NCBI RefSeq assembly: GCF_013364155.1
Contig: NZ_CP054916.1
Span: 7,346,001 to 7,410,000, forward strand
DNA length: 64,000 bases
Direction of reading: 5' to 3'
Source of the DNA: Streptomyces sp. NA02950
GTDB lineage: Bacteria; Actinomycetota; Actinomycetes; Streptomycetales; Streptomycetaceae
Numbering within the stretch: position 1 is the first letter of the stretch; each line of letters opens with the position of its first letter. A program made the position numbers and the translations under genes. The notes below the pieces were generated by a model. It was not told the origin of the DNA. It saw nothing but the letters and a program-made list of their open reading frames with translations, and did not search any database. Of this stretch, positions 18,625 to 27,299 are shown in pieces.

Positions 18625-20721
18625 TCAGCCGCGGCGCTTGCGCTTCTTCGCCGTGCTGCGCCCCTGGCGGGCGCGGGCCGCGTTGAGACGTCCGAGCTGG
18701 GTCGCCTTGGCGCGAAGGGGGCCGCCGGCGAGGCGGCGCAGGGTGTCGAGTCCGGCCTGGTCGGGATGACTGGAGGTGAGTGCGGCCCCGATCGCTGTCT
18801 CGGCTTCCGCGCGGCCCTGGGCGAGCAGGGCTTCCAGGAGGCCCTCCTCACCGCCCAGGTCCAGGAGTTGGAGGAGGCTCTCGGCGACCATCAGCGCGGC
18901 CTCGGTGTCGGTCAGGTCCTCGTGGTCGAGGGCGCCGCGCTGGGTGAGGACCGTGAGGGCGGTAGGGGCCAGGCCCGGGTCGCCGCGCAGGGAGCGCAGC
19001 AGTTCCATGCCGTCGGGCAGGGCGGTGGTCAGGGTGTCGAGCAAAGCGGCGGCGCGGGTGCGGAAGGGGGTGGTGCGTATCGCGTCCAGAAGTAGGCGCC
19101 GGGCGGCCTCGGGGCTGTCGTGGGCGGGCGTCCAGGCGGCGAGTTCGGCTTCGGCGTGCTCGGGGTCGTATTCCTGGGCCAGCACACCCAGCAACCCGGC
19201 GGCGGGTGCGTGGGTGAGCTCGCCCACCAGCGGCGCGCTACGGCCCTGGGCGAGCAGCCGCTGCCGGACGGAGCGGGTGCCCAGATCGGTGAGGCGGATC
19301 AACTCCACGGGGCCCGATGCCAGTTCCTCGCGCAGCTCCTTCCCGCGTGCTGTGGCACCCGGGTCCGGGGCGGTCGGGAGGGGGCCCAGCAACTGGGAGA
19401 GTTCCGCAGGCATCCCGGCAGGCAGTTGCGGACCGGTCGGAGGCTCATCGAGCGCGGTGTCCAGGAAGACGGGGTCGGCCATGCCCTGCTCGCGGGTGAT
19501 CGCACCGAAGTATTCCAGGACGTCCAGGACGCGGCGCAGGTCGTGATCGGCGTCCAGCAGCCACGCCCGCTGCTCGCGTTCCGGCGCCCCGCCGAGGGCG
19601 AAACTCATCCGGTAGGCGAGGTGGACCGAGTCGCGAAGCCGGGGCCAGGGCATCGGGTAGGGGAGGCTGTAGAGAGTGTTGAGGACGTCGGGCAGCACAT
19701 CCTGGTACACGTCGAACAGCATCGAAGTGGCGTCGTACCCGTTGGGGCCGCCCAGCAGCGGGCCCCGCAGCTCGAAGAACGCCTCGAAGGCGCGCTCCCA
19801 CAGCGCGAGCGGATCCGCGAGCACCGGGCGCGCCTTGGCCACCGCGTACACCCGGCCCTTGGCCACCCGGATCAACCGCGCCTGCTTCGCCCAGGCGAAC
19901 AGCAGGTTCACACGCGGCAGTTCCGCACTGGTACGCACCTGCTCGACCGGGTCCCCGGTGTCCAGGGCACGAACGAGGTCCTGGCCATCGGCAACGCGCA
20001 GCCGGCCCGCTTTCGTCAGCTCGCGGCCCTCGCTCCCGGCCCATCCGGCCAGCTGCGCCAGCTGCCCGATCAGCGGGACCGCGGCCGCCCGCTCCCGCAG
20101 CACGTCCTCCTGCGCCAACGTGACCGGCAGTTGCGGTTCGGCCCGTTCCACCTGCGCCGACCCGGCCGTCACGCGCCGGGTCATGATCGTGTCGAGGACA
20201 TCGCGGTCGTAGGGAACCTCCCCGATCCGGGCCCGCTCGGCAAACCGTGCCATCGCTGCCTCGTCCATGATGTCCACGCCCTGCTCTGCGGCGGTGACCG
20301 TCCAGAACTTCGCCAGCCCCCAGCGGGTACGGTCCGCCATCCGGGCGCCGAACTCCCCGGCCGCGCAGCTCACCGCCCGCTTCAGTGCGGTCAGGCCGTC
20401 CCCGCGGGGATCGACCAGTCCGGCCGCGTCGAGGTACCGCAGCAGGGCCAGCAGTGAACCCGGGCCGTCGGGTACCGGCTGCCCGGGCAGCACGGTCAGC
20501 GTCCGCGGCAGCCAGTCCAGGAGGAACTCCTCCACATGGGCTGCCCGCCACAGCCCCAGACGGCCGTCCGCCGTCCCGTTGTGCCGGTAGTCGAGAGCCG
20601 CCTGCACAACGAACCCGTCCGCTACCTCATCGTGCTCCCGCGCCCACTCCTCCACCCGGCTCGCCAGCATCTCCGCGGCGGCCTCGAAGTCCTCGTCGTC
20701 GGGCTCGAACAACATGCGCAT
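18625..20721 (-). CDS. Large conserved actinobacterial hypothetical protein
   Basis: A 698-residue protein. ATG 20721 begins RMLFEPDDEDFEAAAEML; a second ATG two codons on is an alternative, and the longer open frame upstream is not protein-like. It is almost entirely helical. Residues near 250-330 resemble a winged-helix segment (ELTKAGRLRVADGQDLVRAL) with a following LFAWAKQARLIRVAKGRVYA strand pair. The C-terminal 200 residues look like HEAT-type repeats and end in a basic tail (RSTAKKRKRRG). Similar proteins occur widely in Streptomyces without known function. With the two flanking uncharacterised genes it makes an accessory block beside the recombinase and tRNA. Confidence 0.65.
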   Translation of the reverse strand: MRMLFEPDDEDFEAAAEMLASRVEEWAREHDEVADGFVVQAALDYRHNGTADGRLGLWRAAHVEEFLLDWLPRTLTVLPGQPVPDGPGSLLALLRYLDAAGLVDPRGDGLTALKRAVSCAAGEFGARMADRTRWGLAKFWTVTAAEQGVDIMDEAAMARFAERARIGEVPYDRDVLDTIMTRRVTAGSAQVERAEPQLPVTLAQEDVLRERAAAVPLIGQLAQLAGWAGSEGRELTKAGRLRVADGQDLVRALDTGDPVEQVRTSAELPRVNLLFAWAKQARLIRVAKGRVYAVAKARPVLADPLALWERAFEAFFELRGPLLGGPNGYDATSMLFDVYQDVLPDVLNTLYSLPYPMPWPRLRDSVHLAYRMSFALGGAPEREQRAWLLDADHDLRRVLDVLEYFGAITREQGMADPVFLDTALDEPPTGPQLPAGMPAELSQLLGPLPTAPDPGATARGKELREELASGPVELIRLTDLGTRSVRQRLLAQGRSAPLVGELTHAPAAGLLGVLAQEYDPEHAEAELAAWTPAHDSPEAARRLLLDAIRTTPFRTRAAALLDTLTTALPDGMELLRSLRGDPGLAPTALTVLTQRGALDHEDLTDTEAALMVAESLLQLLDLGGEEGLLEALLAQGRAEAETAIGAALTSSHPDQAGLDTLRRLAGGPLRAKATQLGRLNAARARQGRSTAKKRKRRG

Positions 20722-21035
20722 GGGACAGACAACCTCACAGGCGACGGAGCGGCACCCGACCACGCTACCCGGCAGAAGCACACCCCCTGGACACCCTGTC
20801 GGCGCGGATCCAGTCCACCGGGCCGCCACACAAGCACCGAACGGAGCCACCTCGAACTGGTCCGTCACTCGGGGGTCGCGCCCGAGGCCATCGGCCGGGC
20901 AGCACTCTGCTGACGAATCAAAGGACACCGATCTTCATCCGTTCGAGTCAGCCTTGTCCCGGGCCGTTGACGGCTCCTCGCAAGCGGTCCACGGTCGACA
21001 TGCCGGGCGAGCCCAGCGGCAAGCAGGAGGTGCCG
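20722..21035. other. Intergenic stretch before the recombinase
   Basis: About 310 bp between the divergent large hypothetical gene and the serine recombinase. Only the AGGAGG ribosome site at 21025-21030 is clear. No gene or repeat was recognised. Confidence 0.4.
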
Positions 21036-22519
21036 ATGATGACAGCCGACGCGCCGCCCGCCGTCCCAGCCTCTGATACCGCGGCCGGCCAAGGTCCGCT
21101 CGCGGACTGGGCCTCCGAACCCCGGCAGCGGCGGTTCGGATCCTCGTCCCCCGAACTGCCCGGGCGTCGGTTTGCGTTCTACGGGCGGGTGTCCACCGAG
21201 GAACACCAGGATCCCGCTACGTCGCGGGCCTGGCAGCTGCTGCGCGCCCAGGCCCTTGCTTCCGGGCATGGGCGGATCGTGGCCGAGTTCTTCGACATCG
21301 GTCATAGCCGGACCGTCCCCTGGGCGCGCCGTCCGGAGGCCGCCGCGTTGCTGGCGGCGATGGCCGACCCGGACCGGGGGTTCGACGCGGTCATCATCGG
21401 CTCCAGCGAGCGGGCCTTCTACGGCCATCCGTTCGCGACCATGGCCCCGCTGTTCGAGCACTACGGTGTCGAAGTCTGGGTGCCGGAGCTGGGCGGCGCG
21501 GTGGATCCGCAGATCGGCGGGCAGGAGGAGCTGATGATCCTGCTCGGGATCCTGTCCAAACGGGAGATCGCCCGCGCCCGGATCCGGGTGCGCAGCGCGA
21601 TGACCGTGCAGACCCGCGACCAGGGCCGCTACCTCGGCGGCCGGCCACCGTATGGCTACCGGCTGGTGTACACGCCGGTTTACACCCCAACCGAGCACTG
21701 GCTCGCCGCGGCCTGCGCATCCAACGCCTGGACATCGACCCGTACTGCGGGCCGATCGTGTCCTGGATCTTCACCCAGCGTCTGGCCCGGCACAGCATGG
21801 CGCGCATCGCCCGTGCTCTGAACGGTGCCGGTATCCCTTGCCCGTCCGCTGCCGACCCCGGACGCAACCCGCACCGGAACGGTCAGCGCTGGGTGCTGCC
21901 CACGGTGCGGGCCATCCTGGCCAACCCCCGCTACACCGGCCGTCAGGTCTGGAACCGTCAGCGCACCGACCACGACCTGATCGACGCGGCCAACACCACT
22001 CTCGGGCACCGCGACGTGATGCGGTGGAACACCCCTGCCGACTGGATCATCTCGGCCCAGCCCGCGCACCCGGCGCTGGTCAGTGAGGCCGACTTCATCG
22101 CCGTTCAGCACCTCCGCACCGCCCGGGAGACGGCTCCCGGCCGCATTTATCTCCTGGCGGGGCTGCTGCGCTGCGGCGCCTGCGGGCGCCGGATGGAATC
22201 CCACTGGGCTCGCCGTCGCCCTGCCTACCGGTGCCGCCACGGCCACACCAGCGCCACCGGGCCCATGCCCGGCCGCACTCCCAACGCCTACGTGCGCGAG
22301 GACCAAGTCTTACCGCACTTGTCCGCACTGCTCCTCCGCCGCACGCACCACGGCCCGGACGGAGCCGAGCCGATGGCCCTGATCGCGAGTGCAGCGCCGC
22401 TCTCGTCGGCCGACGCTGTCGCGCACCTCCGCAGTGAGGCGATCTCGCTGATCTATGACCCCGTGGCCAGATCCCTGACCGCGGACACCCCACGAGCAGA
22501 AAGGATCACGATCAGCTGA
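21036..22519 (+). pseudogene. Serine recombinase with an internal frameshift
   Basis: ATG 21036 has AGGAGG five bases upstream. The first part encodes the resolvase catalytic domain: FAFYGRVSTEEHQDPATSRAW with the nucleophilic Ser, ILSKREIARARIRVRSAM and the GRYLGGRPPYGYRLV hinge. At about 21667-21672 homology jumps to another frame. There it continues through an HPNRALARRGLRIQRLD segment, the recombinase domain (WIFTQRLARHSMARIARALN) and a zinc ribbon with CGACGRR, ending at 22519. Two extra or one missing base explains it. The second half carries an in-frame TTA codon at 22310-22312. Next to tRNA-Leu, it is a relic of an integrative element unless the shift is programmed or a sequencing error. 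Confidence 0.8.
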
Positions 22520-22660
22520 TCCAGAGCCCGACCACCGAACCCCTGGCGAAGGGAGAAGCCCCGGAGAAAGCTGAAACGACAAACACCCGCGTACAGCCAG
22601 GAGCCGGAGGCGGGTGCCGGTTCCGCCTGCCCTGGAAACGGACAGTGCGGGGGAAGGTTG

Positions 22661-22745
22661 TGTCCGAGGGGGGACTTGAACCCCCACGCCCGATAAAGGG
22701 CACTAGCACCTCAAGCTAGCGCGTCTGCCATTCCGCCACCCGGAC
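22661..22745 (-). tRNA. tRNA-Leu (anticodon GAG)
   Basis: Read on the minus strand, an 85-nt class II tRNA. Acceptor GTCCGGG pairs with CTCGGAC (one G-T), followed by discriminator A. The anticodon stem-loop is CTAGC-TTGAGGT-GCTAG with anticodon GAG, and a variable arm follows. The T arm is GGGGG-TTCAAGT-CCCCC. CCA is not encoded. Its 3' end is duplicated near 15229, which marks it as an integration target. Confidence 0.93.
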
Positions 22746-22828
22746 CAGGTGTCTGCCGTCCGGCCCGTGGCCGTTCCGACGTGGAAACCATAGCAAACAT
22801 CCGGACGTGCTCGATCACGCGTGCTTGT

Positions 22829-22846
22829 GGACCCCGACCGGGGTCC
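22829..22846. terminator. Hairpin upstream of the M20 peptidase gene
   Basis: GGACCCC and GGGGTCC enclose GACC, a 7-bp GC-rich stem. It lies between the tRNA-Leu gene and the peptidase gene, which diverge here. No T-run follows on either strand, so termination is only possible, not shown. Confidence 0.35.
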
Positions 22847-23033
22847 GGCGGGGGCCGGAGGGGTGGCCGGGCTGGTGGGCGGGGGTGCTCGGTGGTGGAG
22901 TGTGACGGGGGCATGACGGTGGTATTGCCGCCTTGGGCTGGGCGGGCGTGAGGGGGAGTATGGCTGGTGGACCCCGTCGTGGGCCGGCCCGGATGCGGGC
23001 GGCGCGCCGCGGCAGTGAACAGGAGGAGGCAGC

Positions 23034-24371
23034 GTGAGTGAGTCGCTTTCGGACGCGACGACGGCCGGTGCGGTCAGGGGCGAGGACGAGGTCGTCGACC
23101 TCTGCCGTGATCTGATCCGCATCGACACCAGTAACTACGGTGACCACTCCGGCCCCGGCGAGCGCCTGGCCGCCGAGTACGTGGCCGAGAAGCTGGCCGA
23201 GGTGGGGCTCGAGCCCAAGATCTTCGAGTCGCACAAGGGCCGGGCCTCGACGGTGGCGCGGATCGAGGGTGAGGACCCCTCCCGCCCGGCGCTGCTCATC
23301 CACGGCCACACCGATGTCGTCCCGGCCAACGCCGAGGACTGGGCCTACCACCCCTTCTCCGGGGAGATCGTGGACGGCTGTGTCTGGGGCCGCGGCGCGG
23401 TCGACATGAAGGACATGGACGCGATGACGCTCGCGGTCGTACGGGAGCGACTGCGCAGCGGCCGCAAGCCCCCGCGCGACATCGTGCTGGCCTTCCTCGC
23501 CGACGAGGAGGCGGGCGGGGTGTACGGGGCGCGGCATCTGGTCAATGAGCACCCCGAGCTGTTCGAGGGCGTGACGGAGGCGATCGGCGAGGTCGGCGGC
23601 TTCTCGTTCACCGTCAACGAGGATCTGCGGCTGTATCTCATCGAGACCGCCCAGAAGGGCATGCACTGGATGAGGCTCACGGTGGACGGCACCGCGGGGC
23701 ACGGCTCGATGACCAACAACGACAACGCGATCACGGAGCTGGCGGAGGCGGTCGGCCGGCTCGGGCGGCACAAGTTCCCGGTGCGGGTGACCAAGACCGT
23801 GCGGTCCTTCCTGGACGAGCTGTCCGACGCGCTCGGCACCCCGCTCGACCCCGAGAACATGGAGGAGACGCTCGCCAAGCTGGGCGGCATCGCGAAGATC
23901 ATTGGGGCGACGCTGCAGAACACGGCCGCGCCGACGATGCTCGGCGCCGGGTACAAGGTCAATGTGATCCCGGGGCAGGCCACCGCCCATGTCGACGGAC
24001 GCTTCCTGCCGGGGTACGAGGACGAGTTCCTCGCCGACCTCGACCGCATCCTCGGCCCGCGGGTCAAGCGCGAGGACGTGCACGCGGACAAGGCGCTGGA
24101 GACCAGCTTCGACGGGGCGCTGGTCGACGCCATGCAGTCGGCGCTGAAGGCGGAGGACCCGATCGCCCGCGCCGTGCCGTACTGCCTCTCGGGCGGTACG
24201 GACGCCAAGTCCTTCGACGACCTCGGCATCCGCTGCTTCGGTTTCGCACCGCTGCGGCTGCCGCCGGAGCTGGACTTCGCCGGGATGTTCCACGGGGTCG
24301 ACGAACGGGTGCCGGTGGACGGGCTGAAGTTCGGCGTGAGGGTGCTGGATCGGTTCCTGGACGCCTGCTGA
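23034..24371 (+). CDS. M20/M25/M40-family zinc metallopeptidase
   Basis: A 445-residue cytoplasmic metallopeptidase of the ArgE/DapE/CPG2 type. GTG 23034 has AGGAGG close upstream. Zinc-site motifs are present in order: HGHTDVVP (first His and Asp on the fold), GRGAVDMKDMDA (bridging Asp), FLADEEAGG (catalytic Glu pair), the dimerisation insert with GTAGHGSM, and a C-terminal FHGVDERVP His. It hydrolyses an N-acyl amino acid or dipeptide; exact substrate unknown. In S. coelicolor the equivalent (SCO1676, from memory) lies next to chaplin genes, as here. Confidence 0.92.
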   Translation: MSESLSDATTAGAVRGEDEVVDLCRDLIRIDTSNYGDHSGPGERLAAEYVAEKLAEVGLEPKIFESHKGRASTVARIEGEDPSRPALLIHGHTDVVPANAEDWAYHPFSGEIVDGCVWGRGAVDMKDMDAMTLAVVRERLRSGRKPPRDIVLAFLADEEAGGVYGARHLVNEHPELFEGVTEAIGEVGGFSFTVNEDLRLYLIETAQKGMHWMRLTVDGTAGHGSMTNNDNAITELAEAVGRLGRHKFPVRVTKTVRSFLDELSDALGTPLDPENMEETLAKLGGIAKIIGATLQNTAAPTMLGAGYKVNVIPGQATAHVDGRFLPGYEDEFLADLDRILGPRVKREDVHADKALETSFDGALVDAMQSALKAEDPIARAVPYCLSGGTDAKSFDDLGIRCFGFAPLRLPPELDFAGMFHGVDERVPVDGLKFGVRVLDRFLDAC

Positions 24372-24842
24372 TCGCTGCTCGACTCACTGCCCGATCACTG
24401 CCCGATCAGCGCCGGACCGCTGCCCGGCTTCCGCTGCGCTTCTGCCATGCTCCTGTCACTCCTTCGCTGATCACGGCTGTGACCAGTGCGGACGCCGAAG
24501 GGTTACGCACTTGCACTGGTTCGGCCTAATCGATCACACATACCGAAAGAACCGAAAAGAGTGAATGCTGTCGTAGCTTGATAGCTCGATTGCTCCCTCC
24601 TCGTTACATGGTGTGTGCGGCTCGTGACAGGGGCCGCGATGCCGAAAAGGGGGTGGGTGCAGTGCCCCGCCTTCGGCAACTACCGCATCGATCACGTGAC
24701 ATTGGGTCACGGTCCACCGGGGTGTGATCCCGGGCGGTTCCGGAGGGCGTGCCACGCGCTCCGGAACCGCCCGGGCATGGGGGTGCGGGCGGAGAAGCCC
24801 GCGCGCATCCCGGCTGGGACGGAAGGCAGGGGAGCAGGAGTT
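24372..24842. other. 470-bp region upstream of the chaplin gene
   Basis: It contains two direct copies of CACTGCCCGATCA-like sequence just after the peptidase stop, then a comparatively AT-rich stretch (about 24530-24610) likely to hold the chaplin promoter. GTTAC elements occur near 24502 and 24603. I looked for the short chaplin gene chpH, which I expect here from S. coelicolor, and do not see it. Confidence 0.4.
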
Positions 24843-25782
<940 letters not shown>

Positions 25783-25801
25783 TGATGACGGTGTGACTCA
25801 C

Positions 25802-25832
25802 AGCGGGCCTCGCGTTCAGCGCGGGGCCCGCT
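25802..25832. terminator. Bidirectional terminator hairpin
   Basis: A 13-bp stem (AGCGGGCCTCGCG with CGCGGGGCCCGCT, one G-T pair) around TTCAG. It lies between the chaplin gene and the convergent DUF5703 gene. Confidence 0.7.
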
Positions 25833-25847
25833 CCGCGTCCCGGCGCG

Positions 25848-26036
25848 CTACCAGGTGGCGCGCAGCTGGCGGATGATCCGCCGCCGCAGCCGCACTCTGC
25901 GGCTGCCGTCGGGGTTGAGTCTCAGACGATCCAACTCCCAGTGTCCGTATTCGGCGTGGTCGGTCAGCATGCGGGTAGTCGCCTTGCGGGAGACCCCACG
26001 CGGCACATACACGTCGCAGAATTCATATTCCGGCAT
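25848..26036 (-). CDS. DUF5703-type small conserved protein
   Basis: A 62-residue basic protein beginning MPEYEFCDVYVPRGVSRK, with HAEYGHWELDRL in the middle and an Arg-rich end (VRLRRRIIRQLRATW). It is highly conserved across Streptomyces and near relatives in this chromosomal position but has no known function. ATG 26036 is 48 bp from the divergent ATG of the next gene, so the two share one very short promoter region. Confidence 0.85.
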   Translation of the reverse strand: MPEYEFCDVYVPRGVSRKATTRMLTDHAEYGHWELDRLRLNPDGSRRVRLRRRIIRQLRATW

Positions 26037-26070
26037 CGCATCTATTGTGCGGGAACTGCCCTGCTACGGA

Positions 26071-26076
26071 TAGCGT
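26071..26076 (+). promoter_or_regulatory. -10 box of a probable leaderless gene
   Basis: TAGCGT is followed by seven bases and the ATG at 26084, with no Shine-Dalgarno sequence. The spacing is that of leaderless Streptomyces transcripts. Confidence 0.45.
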
Positions 26077-26083
26077 CTGCACT

Positions 26084-26749
26084 ATGTCTGATGCTGCGCA
26101 GCCATCCGCTGCCGAGGTACGCGCCGCCGCCGAAGCGGTGAAAGCCGCACTGGATCGTCACCTCGACGCTGTCGAACGCCGGTCGGGGGAAGCAGACCCA
26201 GCCGTCTATGCCGCGTTCAACGAACTGGCAGCGGCAGCCGAGGTCTACGACGAGTTGCTCTATGACGCCTACGACGAGGTCACCCCCTTCGAGATCCCCG
26301 GGGACGATACGCTGCCCGCCTATGCCGGACCGGACGAGCCGAGTGTGCTCAACGTACTGATCCGGAGGGATTACACGATCGCGGAACCGCAGCGTCTGCT
26401 CTCGCAGGCCCAGCGGATCGCCGACCTCGATCCGGACTCCGCCGCTGGGAACGGTCGGCTCGGCGGCGAACCGGCCGCGGTCGGCGAGAGCGTCCATAGC
26501 GCGTTGGGGGTGCTCTTCGGCGAGTTCGAACCGGACGAGATCGCCTCCCGGCACAAGGAATTCGGACTGGAGGAGGGCGACTCCACGCTGTGGGTGGCCG
26601 CCGCCGAGGAGCCCGCCGAACCGGGGGAGTGGCTGTCCGCCCCCTTCGAGCAGGCGGACCCGGAGCTGGTGGTCTGTCGCTTCGACGTGAGCTCGGTCTT
26701 CGACGAGGAGGACGAGGAAGACCTCGAGGTGCTCGGCCCGGGAGGCTGA
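26084..26749 (+). CDS. Conserved Streptomyces hypothetical protein
   Basis: A 221-residue very acidic soluble protein from ATG 26084, the first codon after a TANNNT box; an upstream in-frame start at 26045 would begin inside the promoter. The N-terminal half is helical (AEVRAAAEAVKAALDRHLDAVE) with a well-kept YDELLYDAYDEVTPFEIPGDD block. The middle resembles VLIRRDYTIAEPQRLL, and the end is a glutamate/aspartate run. No catalytic motif or membrane segment. I recognise it as conserved in the genus but not its function. Confidence 0.75.
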   Translation: MSDAAQPSAAEVRAAAEAVKAALDRHLDAVERRSGEADPAVYAAFNELAAAAEVYDELLYDAYDEVTPFEIPGDDTLPAYAGPDEPSVLNVLIRRDYTIAEPQRLLSQAQRIADLDPDSAAGNGRLGGEPAAVGESVHSALGVLFGEFEPDEIASRHKEFGLEEGDSTLWVAAAEEPAEPGEWLSAPFEQADPELVVCRFDVSSVFDEEDEEDLEVLGPGG

Positions 26750-27299
26750 GCCGCGCGTCGCTCGGCGGCGGCGTGCGGGGCTGGGGCCGCGGGGTCCCGG
26801 CCGAGCCGTGCATCGGCGAGCGGGCCGGCCGGGACCACGCGGACGGCTGACGGCCCCCGGCCGCGGCACTCCCGCCGACGGCGGCCCCAGCGCGCCCGGC
26901 CCGTGTTCGCGGGCCTCCGCGCTTCATGTGGGTCGTGCGCAAGCTGCCGGGGCCGCGGTGCTCGGAGCAGCCGTGCCGCGGCGGGCCCGACTGCTGTGCC
27001 GCTGCCCCACGGCGGCATGTGCATGGGTGGGCGCCGCTGCACCCCGCATACCCGGCCCGGAATCCGGGCCGCGCGTGCTGGGGCCTCCCCAAGGACAAGG
27101 CGCTACGTGCGGGGCCGCAGGCAACCTGTCACCCCGGCTGCCGCCCCCAAGGCAAGCCGTCTCCCGGCCTTGCCCCGGGCAGGCGTCGGCGGGCTGACGT
27201 GGCTCACGCCACCGCGGCAGCGCGCGGACGCGGTAGAGCCGTACGGCGGTGCCCGGGCCTCGCGCCGCACCCCGGCGCCCGCGCTGGGCGTCCTCCCCG
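26750..27299. other. 550-bp GC-rich intergenic stretch
   Basis: It lies between two convergent genes. Open frames exist on both strands, as expected at this base composition, but none shows recognisable protein, ribosome site or codon pattern. No hairpin with a clear T-run was found. Confidence 0.4.

Noticed and set aside
21679..21683. A second TTA codon in the serine recombinase
   Set aside because: It is in frame only if the exact frameshift position is assumed, so it is not counted as evidence.
24372..24842. A hidden short chaplin (chpH) gene
   Set aside because: No frame contains a signal peptide followed by the chaplin pattern with two cysteines.
26750..27299. Possible small genes in the 550-bp gap before the helicase-like gene
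   Set aside because: Frames are open on both strands but lack ribosome sites, homology and consistent codon bias.
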